A stretch of DNA of 51,772 nt from DASXSB01 sp036506275 (GTDB lineage: Bacteria > Methylomirabilota > Methylomirabilia > Rokubacteriales > CSP1-6), in assembly GCA_036506275.1 (NCBI GenBank), contig DASXSB010000069.1:1-51772 (forward strand). The letters are read 5' to 3'. Numbering within the stretch: the first letter of the stretch is position 1; the number at the start of each line of letters is the position of its first letter. Shown here one piece after another: positions 1-8,098 of this stretch. The notes under the pieces were generated by a model. That model did not search any database, was not told the DNA's origin, and saw only the letters and a program-made list of their open reading frames with translations. The translations under genes were made by a program, and so were the position numbers.

Positions 1-992
1 ACAACTATGGCTTTTACTTCATCGACTCGGAGGCCGGCGCCTGGAATTCCGGCCGGGAGGGCACGCCGGATCGCCCGAATCTCGGCTACAAGCCGCGCTA
101 CAAGCAGGGGTACTTCCCGGTCCCGCCCATGGACAAGTTCCAGGACATCCGCTCCGACATGGTGCTGGCGCTGGAGTCGGTGGGCGTCCGCGTCGAAGTG
201 CACCACCACGAGGTGGCAACGGGCGGGCAGACCGAGATCGACATGCGCTACGACACCTTGACGAAGATGGCGGACAAGGTGCTCTGGTACAAGTACTGCG
301 CGAAGAACACCGCGCGGAAGTGGGGCAAGACCGCGACCTTCATGCCGAAGCCACTCTTCCAGGACAACGGTTCCGGCATGCACACCCACCAGTCGCTGTG
401 GAAAGGCGGCAAGAACCTCTTCTACGAGCGCGGCGGCTACGCCGACATCTCCAAGACCTGTCTCTACTACATCGGTGGCATCTTGAAGCACGCGCCCGCG
501 CTGCTCGCGCTCATCGCGCCCTCGACCAACTCCTACAAGCGGCTCGTGCCGGGCTACGAGGCTCCCATCAACCTCGTCTACAGCCAGCGCAACCGCTCCG
601 CCGCCATCCGCATCCCGATGTACTCGAAGGCGGAGGGCGCCAAGCGCATCGAGTTCCGCACGCCCGATCCCACGTGCAATCCCTACCTCTCCTTCGCGGC
701 GTGCGTGATGGCCGGTCTGGACGGGATCGCGAACAAGATCGATCCCGGCAAGCCCGTCGACAAGGATCTCTACGAGCTGCCGCCCGCCGAGCAGAAGAAG
801 ATCAAGCAGCTTCCGGGCGCGCTCGACATCGTCCTCGACAACCTCGAGAAGTCCCACGACTGGCTGCTGAAGGGTGACGTCTTCACGCCCGACGTCATCG
901 AGACCTGGATCGACTACAAGCGGAAGAACGAGGTCGATCCCGTGCGGCTGCGCCCGCATCCGTACGAGTTCGCGCTCTACTTCGACATCTAG
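1..992 (+). CDS. glnA: Glutamine synthetase, C-terminal part (5' end outside window)
   Basis: ATP-dependent ligation of ammonia to glutamate, the main entry of ammonia into organic nitrogen in the cytoplasm. The frame is open from base 3 with no start, so the N-terminal part lies outside the window. Visible family blocks are the ATP/substrate region NGSGMHTHQS, the ammonium/glutamate region around STNSYKRLVPGYEAP, the RIEFRTPDPTCNPY strand, and LYELPPAE, which matches the adenylylation-tyrosine loop of type I-beta enzymes. That tyrosine implies control by GlnE-type adenylylation, although glnE is not in the window. A strong hairpin follows the stop codon. It sits next to the urea uptake and urease genes, which supply its ammonia. 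Confidence 0.97.
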   Translation, partial: NYGFYFIDSEAGAWNSGREGTPDRPNLGYKPRYKQGYFPVPPMDKFQDIRSDMVLALESVGVRVEVHHHEVATGGQTEIDMRYDTLTKMADKVLWYKYCAKNTARKWGKTATFMPKPLFQDNGSGMHTHQSLWKGGKNLFYERGGYADISKTCLYYIGGILKHAPALLALIAPSTNSYKRLVPGYEAPINLVYSQRNRSAAIRIPMYSKAEGAKRIEFRTPDPTCNPYLSFAACVMAGLDGIANKIDPGKPVDKDLYELPPAEQKKIKQLPGALDIVLDNLEKSHDWLLKGDVFTPDVIETWIDYKRKNEVDPVRLRPHPYEFALYFDI

Positions 993-1002
993 TCGCGGCC
1001 TC

Positions 1003-1031
1003 GGGTGGTGGCGCGGGCCGCGCCACCACCC
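1003..1031. terminator. 12-bp perfect hairpin after glnA
   Basis: GGGTGGTGGCGC (1003-1014) pairs without mismatch with GCGCCACCACCC (1020-1031) around a 5-nt loop. On the plus strand it is followed by GGTTCTTCT, a weak T-tract, so it most likely terminates glnA. It also lies just beyond the stop of the minus-strand small gene ending at 1039, but that direction has no T-run. Confidence 0.7.
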
Positions 1032-1038
1032 GGTTCTT

Positions 1039-1335
1039 CTACGCCTCGATGTCCTGATTCCGCCGGAAACCGAACGCGAAGCGCCGGCCGGGTCCGTAGT
1101 GCCGCGCGCCCAGCGTCAACACCCGCTTCAGCAGATTGCGTCCCGACTCGCTGTCCGGATCGTAGCGCCCGGGCGCGAAGTAGATGTCGGTGCCGCGGAC
1201 GTATGCGAGCGGCTGGCCCGGGAATCCCGCGCAGTGGAGCCGGCCCGTGTGGACACGAACGCGCATCAGGTACGCGGGATCGAGGTGTCGGCAGAGCGTG
1301 TGATGCACAATCTTCCCCGGCGAAGGAGGACTCAT
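1039..1335 (-). CDS. Small DUF4157-like protein lacking the HExxH motif
   Basis: 98 residues. The middle reads VRVHT, then 17 residues, then GTDIYFAPGRYDPDSESG and a LL pair. This matches the spacing and wording of the DUF4157 domain found in many phage-tail-like-system and metalloprotease-like proteins. In that family LL is followed by a zinc-binding HELxH; here it is followed by KRVLTLGARHYG, and the other two frames do not supply HELxH. No ribosome binding site is seen before the ATG. It could be a degraded remnant or a short non-catalytic variant. The product is uncertain and expression is doubtful. Confidence 0.4.
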   Translation of the reverse strand: MSPPSPGKIVHHTLCRHLDPAYLMRVRVHTGRLHCAGFPGQPLAYVRGTDIYFAPGRYDPDSESGRNLLKRVLTLGARHYGPGRRFAFGFRRNQDIEA

Positions 1336-1366
1336 GGCGGAATCGTGCTCGCGGAGGCGGCCGTGA
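1334..1366 (+). CDS. 10-codon upstream mini-ORF with a strong ribosome binding site
   Basis: An excellent Shine-Dalgarno (AAGGAGGA, 1323-1330) stands 3 nt before an ATG that opens only MAESCSRRRP and then stops, one base before the ATG of the alpha/beta hydrolase gene. The hydrolase start has no good ribosome binding site of its own, so translation may be coupled through this leader. Alternatively it is the leftover of an older start. Confidence 0.35.
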   Translation: MAESCSRRRP

Positions 1367-1367
1367 C

Positions 1368-2138
1368 ATGAAGCTCACGACGAGGGCGGGACGTCTCGAT
1401 TACGCATGGCACGGGGCCGATCCCGCCCGTGCTCCCACGCTCGTGTTCCTGCACGAAGGCCTCGGGTCGGTGGAGCTCTGGCGCGACGTGCCGCGCCTCC
1501 TCGCCGAGGAGACGGGGTGCGGCGCGCTCGTGTACTCGCGCGCCGGCTACGGCGCGTCGGACCCGGCGGCCCTGCCATGGCCCGTGCGGTTCATGCACGA
1601 CGAGGCGGTCGTGCTCGGTGAGGTCCTGCACGGCACCGGCGTGCGCGCCGCGATTCTGATCGGTCACAGCGACGGCGCCTCCATCGCCCTCATCCACGCC
1701 GGCACCTCGCCCGCGGTGACGCTCGCCGGGCTCGTGCTGGAAGCGCCGCACGTGTTCGTGGAGCCGCTCACGGTGAAGAGCATCGCGGACGTCGCGATCC
1801 AGTACCGCACCACCGACTTGAGGACCCGCCTCGCGAAGTACCACGGCGGCAACGTGGACAACGCCTTCGGCGGCTGGAGTGGCGTCTGGCTCGATCCCGC
1901 GTTCCTGTCCTGGAACATCGAGGACGTCGTTCCCGCCATCATCGCTCCCATGCTCGTGCTCCAGGGCGAGGACGACGAGTACGGCACGTGGAAACAGGTC
2001 GAAGCGATCGAGCGCGCGGCGACGGCCCCCGTCGAGGCGCGCCGACTCCCGCACTGCGGCCATTCACCTCATCGCGATCGGCCCGACCTCGTCCTTCCCG
2101 CCATCATCGAGTTCGTCGCCCGCATCCGGCCTCGCTAG
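1368..2138 (+). CDS. Alpha/beta hydrolase
   Basis: 256-residue single-domain hydrolase, probably cytoplasmic since no signal peptide is seen. The oxyanion region is FLHEGLGS, the nucleophile elbow is GHSDG (Ser101), the likely acid lies in LQGEDDEYGT and the catalytic histidine in CGHSPHRDRP, so the triad is complete. It belongs to the broad esterase/enol-lactonase-like group; the substrate cannot be read from the sequence. The ATG was chosen because homology-like sequence begins at once (LTTRAGRLDYAWHG); codons upstream in frame are low-complexity. It follows the mini-ORF by one base and is followed by a gap of about 150 nt before the ANTAR regulator. Confidence 0.88.
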   Translation: MKLTTRAGRLDYAWHGADPARAPTLVFLHEGLGSVELWRDVPRLLAEETGCGALVYSRAGYGASDPAALPWPVRFMHDEAVVLGEVLHGTGVRAAILIGHSDGASIALIHAGTSPAVTLAGLVLEAPHVFVEPLTVKSIADVAIQYRTTDLRTRLAKYHGGNVDNAFGGWSGVWLDPAFLSWNIEDVVPAIIAPMLVLQGEDDEYGTWKQVEAIERAATAPVEARRLPHCGHSPHRDRPDLVLPAIIEFVARIRPR

Positions 2139-2291
2139 GGTCGCGCCGGCTGCTCACGAAAAAGGCAACCTCGCCGACCGCTGCCCATGTCCTCGACAGC
2201 AGTCTTGCCGTGGCGATGTCGAAGTCTGCGGATTCACAAGGGTCACCCGTGGCATGTGGCTTGCGACGCGGGCCGGGCAATGCGCGCGCCC

Positions 2292-2909
2292 ATGAGCACG
2301 ATCAGCGGTGCCACGACGGGTGAACGCGCGCCGGCCCCGCGCTGGCGAGTCGCGATCGTCGACGACCACGAGCGGTCGCGCGCGGCGCTGCGGGCGGCCA
2401 TCTGGAGCGCGGGCGGCGAGGTCGCGGGCGAGGGGTTCCGTCTCGCCGACGTGGCGGGACTGATCGATCGCGTGCGGCCCGACGTGGCCGTGTTCGCGGT
2501 CGGCCTCTCGGACGGCGATGGCGTGACGGGCGCGGCGCAGACGGTGAGCGCGGGCTATCCGGTGGTGCTGTTCACGAGTCACACGGATGCCGAGCTGATC
2601 GCGCGCGCGCAGGCGGCAGGCGTGATGGCGTATCTGCTGAAGCCGCTCCGTCCCGCCGAGCTGGCGCCCGCGCTCGACCTCGCCGTCGCGCGCTTCCGGG
2701 AAGTGCGCGAGCTGCGCCAGAACCTCGAGGACCGCAAGGTGATCGAGCGCGCGAAGGGACGGCTGATGGAGCGCGAGGGCCTCAGCGAGGACGCGGCCTT
2801 TCGGCGCCTGCGTCGCGCCGCCATGGACAGTCGCCGCTCGCTGGCGGAGATCGCGCGCGCCCTGCTCGCCGCCGAATCCGTGGTCGGGATTCCGGACCGG
2901 GAGCGATAG
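2292..2909 (+). CDS. AmiR-like ANTAR antiterminator with pseudo-receiver
   Basis: 205 residues: receiver-like domain (about 17-130), a coiled coil, then an ANTAR RNA-binding domain (about 150-200, VIERAKGRLMEREGLSEDAA). ANTAR proteins bind paired hairpins in leader RNA and prevent termination. The acidic pair Asp24-Asp25 and LLKP lysine are kept, but the phospho-acceptor position reads VFAVGL with Ala69 in place of Asp, so phosphorylation is not expected. This resembles AmiR, which is held by the binding-protein-like AmiC. It lies 113 nt upstream of urtA, so the likely targets are the urea uptake and urease transcripts. ATG 2280 is an alternative start. Confidence 0.85.
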   Translation: MSTISGATTGERAPAPRWRVAIVDDHERSRAALRAAIWSAGGEVAGEGFRLADVAGLIDRVRPDVAVFAVGLSDGDGVTGAAQTVSAGYPVVLFTSHTDAELIARAQAAGVMAYLLKPLRPAELAPALDLAVARFREVRELRQNLEDRKVIERAKGRLMEREGLSEDAAFRRLRRAAMDSRRSLAEIARALLAAESVVGIPDRER

Positions 2910-3022
2910 CGCCCACGCGATGGAGGGAGTGCCGCTGTGGACAATGGCGTCCAAGTTCCGATCGGCAACGACGCCGACGTCACCGAGTTCACCCATCACA
3001 CCCACACGGGAAAGGAGACGTC
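2910..3022 (+). promoter_or_regulatory. urtA leader, possible ANTAR target
   Basis: A 113-nt gap lies between the antiterminator gene and urtA. It contains an inverted repeat GGCGTC (2946-2951) / GACGCC (2970-2975) with the palindrome CCGATCGG (2958-2965) inside the loop, and ends in a ribosome binding site GGAAAGGAG. I could not make out the canonical twin hexaloop hairpins bound by ANTAR proteins, so the role is suggested by position only. Confidence 0.3.
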
Positions 3023-4324
3023 ATGTCCGCACAGTTCTCACGTCGTGACTTCCTGAAAGGCGGAGTCGTTGCCGGCGCCGGGCTCATGACCGGCCTCGGC
3101 GCCCCCTCGCTCCTGCGAGCGCAGGGCAAGGGGCCCATCAAGGTCGGCGTGCTGCACTCGCTGTCGGGAACGATGGCGATCAGCGAAGTGTCGCTCCGCG
3201 ACGTCGTCCTCATGGCGATCGAGGAGATCAATGCCAAGGGCGGTGTGCTCGGCAGCCAGATCCAGCCCGTGGTGGTGGACCCGGCGTCGAACTGGGACCT
3301 CTTCGCGGAGAAGGCCAAGCAGCTCCTGCTGCAAGACAAAGTCGCGACGGTCTTCGGCTGCTGGACGTCGGTGAGCCGCAAGTCGGTGCTCCCGGTTTTC
3401 GAGAACAACAACGGCCTGCTCTTCTATCCGGTCCAGTACGAGGGCGAGGAGTGCTCGCGCAACGTGTTCTACACCGGCGCCACCCCGAACCAGCAGCTCA
3501 TTCCGGGCGCCGAATACTTAATGTCGAAGGAGGGCGGCAGCTACAAGAAGTTCTATCTGCTCGGCACCGATTACGTCTTCCCACGGACGGCCAACAAGAT
3601 CCTGCGCGCCTATCTGCTCGCGAAGGGCGTGCCGGCCGCGAACATCGAGGAAGAGTACACGCCGTTCAACCATCAGGACTACCAGACGATCGTCGGCAAG
3701 ATCAAACGCTTCTCGAGCGGCGGGAGCGCGGCCGTGCTGTCCACGATCAACGGCGACAGCAACGTGCCCTTCTACAAGGAATTCGCCAACCAGGGGCTGC
3801 GCTCGGAGAACGCGCCCATCATGGCCTTCAGCGTGGCCGAGGACGAGCTGCGCGGCATGGACACCTCCGCCCTCGTCGGTCATCTCGCCGCCTGGAACTA
3901 CTTCCAGTCCGTCGAGAACGCCAACAACAAGAAGTTCGTGCAGGCCTTCAAGGCGTACGCCAAGAAGAACAACCTCCCCGGCGGGGACAAGCGCGTCACC
4001 GACGATCCCATGGAGGCCGCCTACTTCGGCGTCTACATCTGGAAGCAGGCGGTGGAGAAGGCCAAGTCCACCGACGTCGATGCCGTGCGCAAGGCCGTCT
4101 ACGGCCAGGAGTTCGCGGCGCCCGGCGGCACCATCAAGATGCACGAGAACAACCATCACACGTACAAGCCGGTGCTCATCGGCGAGATTCTCAAGGACGG
4201 CCAGTTCAAGACCGTGAGCCGCACCAAGGGCCTCGTGGAGCCGGAGCCGTGGAGCAAGTACACGAGCCCGGACAAAGGCTGTGACTGGGTGAAGCACAAG
4301 GGTACCTACAGCAAGAAGGCGTGA
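3023..4324 (+). CDS. urtA: Urea ABC transporter, substrate-binding protein
   Basis: 433 residues, the usual UrtA size. An N-terminal Tat signal (SRRDFLKGGVVAGAG, cleavage after about LLRAQG) exports it folded to the periplasm, where it would bind urea for the UrtBC permease. The body has the Peripla_BP_5 fold of the UrtA/FmdD/AmiC group (IKVGVLHSLSGTMAISE at the start, FGCWTSVSRKSVLPVFE further on). Start ATG follows AAAGGAGACGTC. It is the first gene of urtABCDE and shares one base with urtB (TGATG). Homology of this fold to AmiC is relevant to the AmiR-like gene just upstream. Confidence 0.96.
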   Translation: MSAQFSRRDFLKGGVVAGAGLMTGLGAPSLLRAQGKGPIKVGVLHSLSGTMAISEVSLRDVVLMAIEEINAKGGVLGSQIQPVVVDPASNWDLFAEKAKQLLLQDKVATVFGCWTSVSRKSVLPVFENNNGLLFYPVQYEGEECSRNVFYTGATPNQQLIPGAEYLMSKEGGSYKKFYLLGTDYVFPRTANKILRAYLLAKGVPAANIEEEYTPFNHQDYQTIVGKIKRFSSGGSAAVLSTINGDSNVPFYKEFANQGLRSENAPIMAFSVAEDELRGMDTSALVGHLAAWNYFQSVENANNKKFVQAFKAYAKKNNLPGGDKRVTDDPMEAAYFGVYIWKQAVEKAKSTDVDAVRKAVYGQEFAAPGGTIKMHENNHHTYKPVLIGEILKDGQFKTVSRTKGLVEPEPWSKYTSPDKGCDWVKHKGTYSKKA

Positions 4325-5973
4325 TGCGTCGTCTCCTCGTGGTCATCGTGCTCGCGTGGCTCGCCGCTCCGGCGGCGAGTCACGCGCTGTCCACCGGCGA
4401 GGTCGAGCGCGCGCTCGCCGACCTCGCCGGCGACGACGCCGATCGGAGGGAGGCGGCGGTGACCGCGCTCGGTTCTACCCGCGATCCGAAGTGGCTCGCC
4501 TTCCTCGGCGCCCTCCGGGAAGGCAGCGTGTACGCGTGGAAGCACGGCGGCCGCACCGACGTCGTGGTGGCGGGGCCGAAGTCGACGCGCGGGGACAAGG
4601 AGGTGGTGGAAGTCCAGAGCGGGTACGAGCGGCGGCCGCTGGCGACGGTGCCGCTGACGGATCTCCAGGAGGTGGCGGCCGACCGCCGCCTCCGCATCGC
4701 GATCAAGCCGTTCCTCGACGCCGACGAGACCCGCGCTCAGCTCGCGAGCGCGGACGCCGCCGTGCGCCGCGGCGCCGCCCTCAAGCTCGCCCATCAGGCG
4801 GACGCGGGCGCCATCCCCCTCGTCGAAGAGGCGCTCGCGCGCGAGAGGGATCGGTGGACGCGGCACGCGCTTGCGGAAGCGCTCGCCCGCATTCGGCTCG
4901 CCCACGGCGACGCCTCCGCGCGGGCGGCGGCGGCCACCGCGCTCGGCGACCTCCACGCCTTCGACGCCGTCCCCGCTCTCCAGGCCCTGGCCGCCGACGC
5001 GGGCGCGTCCGCCGCCGAGCGCGCCGCTGCCGGCGCCGCCGTCAAGCGCATCGAGCGGTGGTCATTGCTCACGGGCGCGGTGGAGACGGCGTTCCAGGGC
5101 GCGTCGCTCGCCTCCATCCTGCTCCTGATGGCGCTCGGGCTCGCCATCGTGTTCGGATTGATGGGCGTCATCAACATGGCGCACGGCGAGCTGATGGCCC
5201 TCGGCGCCTACACGACGTTCGTGGTGCAGAACTGGGTGCGCGCATCGGCGCCCGCGTACTTCGAGGCGTACTTCCTCCTCGCCCTGCCCCTGTCGTTCCT
5301 GGTGGCGGCGGCGGTGGGGCTCGTCCTCGAGCGCGGCGTCATCCGCCGTCTCTACGGGCGGCCGCTGGAGACGCTGCTGCTCACGTGGGGGGCGTCGCTC
5401 ATCATCCAGCAGGCGCTCCGGCTCTGGTTCGGCGCCGCCAACGTCGACGTCATGGCGCCGACGTGGCTCTCCGGGGGCGCGCCGGTCATGGTCGGGCTCG
5501 CGCTTCCCTACAACCGCATCTTCATCATCGCGCTCGCCGCCTTCTGTCTCGGCGCCACCTACTGGCTCCTGTTCCGCACAGGCGCCGGGCTCCGCATCCG
5601 CGCCGTCACGCAGAACCGCGCCATGAGCGCGTGCCTGGGCGTGCGCGCGGGCGTCGTCGACGCCACCACGTTCGCGCTCGGCGCCGGGCTCGCGGGCCTC
5701 GCCGGCTGCGCGCTCACGCAGATCGGCAACGTGGGCCCGTCGCTCGGCCAGAACTATATCGTGGACTCGTTCATGGTGGTGGTGACGGGCGGAGTCGGGA
5801 AGCTCGCCGGCACCATCCTCGCCGCGGCCGGGATCGGCGGCCTCAACAAGGGAATCGAGCCCGCGCTGGGTGCGGTGTTCGCCAAGGTTGCGGTGCTGGT
5901 GGCGGTGATGCTGTTCCTCCAGCGCCGCCCGGCCGGCCTCTTCGCCACGCGAGGGCGCAGTGTCGAGGCGTGA
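4324..5973 (+). CDS. urtB: Urea ABC transporter, permease UrtB
   Basis: 549 residues. A signal sequence (LLVVIVLAWLAAPAASHALS) is followed by a periplasmic alpha-helical domain of HEAT-like repeats (about 25-240, for example RRGAALKLAHQADAGAIPLVEEAL). Then comes the LivH-type membrane domain with about 8 helices beginning ASLASILLLMALGLAIVFGLMGVINMAHGE (split here only for quoting). The N-terminal domain is normal for UrtB and absent from LivH. ATG 4324 overlaps the urtA stop; GTG 4321 is possible. Pairs with UrtC to form the urea channel. Confidence 0.95.
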   Translation: MRRLLVVIVLAWLAAPAASHALSTGEVERALADLAGDDADRREAAVTALGSTRDPKWLAFLGALREGSVYAWKHGGRTDVVVAGPKSTRGDKEVVEVQSGYERRPLATVPLTDLQEVAADRRLRIAIKPFLDADETRAQLASADAAVRRGAALKLAHQADAGAIPLVEEALARERDRWTRHALAEALARIRLAHGDASARAAAATALGDLHAFDAVPALQALAADAGASAAERAAAGAAVKRIERWSLLTGAVETAFQGASLASILLLMALGLAIVFGLMGVINMAHGELMALGAYTTFVVQNWVRASAPAYFEAYFLLALPLSFLVAAAVGLVLERGVIRRLYGRPLETLLLTWGASLIIQQALRLWFGAANVDVMAPTWLSGGAPVMVGLALPYNRIFIIALAAFCLGATYWLLFRTGAGLRIRAVTQNRAMSACLGVRAGVVDATTFALGAGLAGLAGCALTQIGNVGPSLGQNYIVDSFMVVVTGGVGKLAGTILAAAGIGGLNKGIEPALGAVFAKVAVLVAVMLFLQRRPAGLFATRGRSVEA

Positions 5974-7117
5974 GGGCGTCGCGTTTGCGCTGGCGGTGGT
6001 GCTGGTGGCCGTGGTGCTGCCGCTCTGCAACGTGCTGCCGCCGACCTCGCCGCTGCACGTCCCCGACTTCACCCTGAACCTCTTCGGCAAGTTCCTCGCC
6101 TACGCGATCCTCGCCCTCGGTCTCGATCTGCTGTGGGGCTACGCGGGCGTGCTCAGCCTCGGCCACGGGGTGTTCTTCGGTCTCGGCGCCTACGCGATGG
6201 GCATGCACCTCATGCTGGAGATCGGGCAGCAGGGCGTCTATCAGAGCGCCCTCCCGGATTTCATGGTGTGGAACCGCGTGACCGAGCTGCCGCTGTTCTG
6301 GCGTCCGTTCCACAGCGGTCTCTTCACGCTGGCGGCCATCGTCATCGTGCCCGCCCTGTGCGCGCTCGTTTTTGGATTTCTCGCCTTCCGGAGCCGGATC
6401 CGTGGCGTGTACTTCTCGATCATCACGCAGGCCTTCGCGCTCTCGGCGTGGCTGGTCTTCAACCGCAACGAGATGAACCTCGGCGGCACCAACGGGCTCG
6501 CCGACTTCAAGACCGTCTTCGGCTTCCGGCTCAACGAGGCCGCCACCCAGCGCGGGCTCTTCGTGGTCACCGCCCTCACCCTCGCCGCCGCCTACTGGCT
6601 CTGCCGCTGGATCACGCGCTCGCGCGCGGGACGCGTGCTCGTGGCCATTCGCGACAGCGAGACGCGCGTGCTCTTCTCCGGCTACTCGCCCGCGCGCTAC
6701 AAGCTCTTCGTGTTCGTGGTGTCGGCGGCGCTGGCGGGAGTGGCGGGCGCGCTCTACGCGCCCCAGGTCGGCATCATCACGCCCGCCAAGCTCGGCGTGT
6801 TGCCGTCGATCGAGATGGTGGTGTGGGTGGCGGCGGGCGGGCGCGGCACGCTCACGGGCGCGGTGGTGGGCGCGGTCGGCGTGAACTGGCTCCAGAGCTG
6901 GCTCACGACCAGCTATCCCGATCTGTGGCTGCTCGTGCTCGGCGCCCTCTTCATGGGCGTGGTCCTCTTCTTCCCCGACGGCGTCGTCGGCGCCGTCCAG
7001 CAGGTCGCCGCTCGTCTCCGCCGTCCGCGTCCCGTCGCCGCCGCCCTCGGAACGACGCCGCCGCAGACGATCGCCCTCGGGCCGCCCGCCGCCGGCGCCG
7101 GCCTGGCGGACAAATGA
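5960..7117 (+). CDS. urtC: Urea ABC transporter, permease UrtC
   Basis: 385 residues, LivM-type inner-membrane permease with about 8-10 hydrophobic helices and the family block GLDLLWGYAGVLSLGHGVFF. Starts at GTG inside the last codons of urtB (14-nt overlap). The C-terminal tail after FFPDGVVGAVQQ is long and Ala/Pro-rich and ends AAGAGLADK, which looks like a partial copy of the 22-residue unit repeated three times immediately downstream. The stop TGA overlaps the first ATG of that repeat. Confidence 0.95.
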   Translation: MSRREGVAFALAVVLVAVVLPLCNVLPPTSPLHVPDFTLNLFGKFLAYAILALGLDLLWGYAGVLSLGHGVFFGLGAYAMGMHLMLEIGQQGVYQSALPDFMVWNRVTELPLFWRPFHSGLFTLAAIVIVPALCALVFGFLAFRSRIRGVYFSIITQAFALSAWLVFNRNEMNLGGTNGLADFKTVFGFRLNEAATQRGLFVVTALTLAAAYWLCRWITRSRAGRVLVAIRDSETRVLFSGYSPARYKLFVFVVSAALAGVAGALYAPQVGIITPAKLGVLPSIEMVVWVAAGGRGTLTGAVVGAVGVNWLQSWLTTSYPDLWLLVLGALFMGVVLFFPDGVVGAVQQVAARLRRPRPVAAALGTTPPQTIALGPPAAGAGLADK

Positions 7118-7311
7118 CGCCGGCAACCGTCTGTCTCAGCCCACCCACGCCCGGCGCCGGCCTCGCGGCGTCCGATAAAATGACGCCGGCAACTATCTGT
7201 CTCAGCCCACCCACGCCCGGCGCCGGCCTCGCGGCGTCCGATAAAATGACGCCGGCAACCGTCTGTCTCAGCCCACCCACGCCCGGCGCCGGCCTCGCGG
7301 CGTCCGATAGA
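7114..7311 (+). repeat. Three tandem 66-bp repeats between urtC and urtD
   Basis: Units begin at 7114, 7180 and 7246, each opening ATGACGCCGGCAAC and closing GCGTCCGATAAA (last copy GATAGA). Unit 2 differs from unit 1 at two adjacent bases (CG to TA) and unit 3 at one base near its end. A diverged part-unit is visible in the 3' end of urtC. GC-rich self-complementary pieces (GACGCCGGC and GCCGGC...GCGTC) could form hairpins. The copies are nearly identical, so expansion is probably recent. They separate two genes of an operon that is otherwise overlapping. Confidence 0.9.
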
Positions 7312-7314
7312 TAA
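7114..7314 (+). CDS. Possible 66-residue repeat peptide
   Basis: Because the unit is exactly 22 codons, the repeats form an open frame that starts on the ATG overlapping the urtC stop (ATGA) and ends TAA at 7312, just before urtD. Each unit reads MTPATVCLSPPTPG followed by AGLAASDK. It could be translated by coupling from urtC, or the frame may be incidental. I know no family for it. No ribosome binding site precedes urtD, so translation through this frame might deliver ribosomes to urtD. Confidence 0.3.
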   Translation: MTPATVCLSPPTPGAGLAASDKMTPATICLSPPTPGAGLAASDKMTPATVCLSPPTPGAGLAASDR

Positions 7315-7318
7315 TCGC

Positions 7319-8098
7319 GTGCCGCGCGAGACCATCGTGTACCTGGAGCAGGTGACCGTCGACTTCGACGGGTTCAAGGCGCTCAGCCGCCTCGACTTCC
7401 TGATGGACCGGCGCGAGCTGCGCGTGGTCATCGGCCCCAATGGAGCGGGAAAGACGACGCTGCTCGACGTCATCTCCGCGCGCGTGAAGCCCGTGAGCGG
7501 CCGCGTCGTCTTCGGCCATGCCACCGACCTCCTTCCCCTCCGCGAGAACGAGGTGGCCGCGCTCGGGGTCGGCCGCAAGTTCCAGACGCCGTCGGTGTTC
7601 GTGAACCTGACCGTGTGGGAGAACGTCGAGCTGTCCCTCAAGCGCGCAAGCAAGGGCGTGTTCGCCACCCTCTTCGATCGCGGCGACGCCCCCGCCGAGC
7701 ACCGCCGGATTCGAGACACGCTCGGCGTCGTCGGTCTCGCCGATCGCGCGGGAGAGCTCGCGGGCAGCCTGTCCCACGGCGAGAAGCAATGGCTCGAGAT
7801 CGGCATGGTCATGGCCCAGGAGCCCGAGCTGCTCCTCGTCGACGAGCCGGTGGCGGGGATGACGGACGAGGAGACCGTGCGCACGGGGGAGCTGCTGCAG
7901 GCGATCGCGGCCGATCGCTCGGTGCTGGTGATCGAGCACGACATGGAGTTCGTTCGCCAGATCGCGCGCACCGTCACCGTGCTGCACCAGGGGAGCGTGC
8001 TGTGCGAGGGACCGGTGGAGCAGGTGCAGGCGGATCCGCGCGTGCTCGAGGTCTATCTCGGACAGAGCCGGAAGGCGGTGGCCGATGCTGTCCGTTGA
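7319..8098 (+). CDS. urtD: Urea ABC transporter, ATPase UrtD
   Basis: 259 residues, LivG-type cytoplasmic ATPase. Walker A is GPNGAGKTT, the signature is LSHGEKQWLEIGMVMA (the SHGEKQWLEIG form is typical of UrtD), Walker B is LLLVDEPVAGM and the H-loop is VLVIEHDMEF. All are intact. The GTG start stands 5 nt after the repeat peptide stop and lacks a clear ribosome binding site. It overlaps urtE by 14 nt. Confidence 0.95.
   Translation: MPRETIVYLEQVTVDFDGFKALSRLDFLMDRRELRVVIGPNGAGKTTLLDVISARVKPVSGRVVFGHATDLLPLRENEVAALGVGRKFQTPSVFVNLTVWENVELSLKRASKGVFATLFDRGDAPAEHRRIRDTLGVVGLADRAGELAGSLSHGEKQWLEIGMVMAQEPELLLVDEPVAGMTDEETVRTGELLQAIAADRSVLVIEHDMEFVRQIARTVTVLHQGSVLCEGPVEQVQADPRVLEVYLGQSRKAVADAVR

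Noticed and set aside
2910..3022. Riboswitch (for example guanidine or glutamine type) before urtA
   Set aside because: I could not find a conserved riboswitch core. An ANTAR target is suggested only by the neighbouring gene.
7114..7311. CRISPR-like array
   Set aside because: Units are contiguous 66-bp copies with no unique spacers and no cas genes. This is a tandem duplication.
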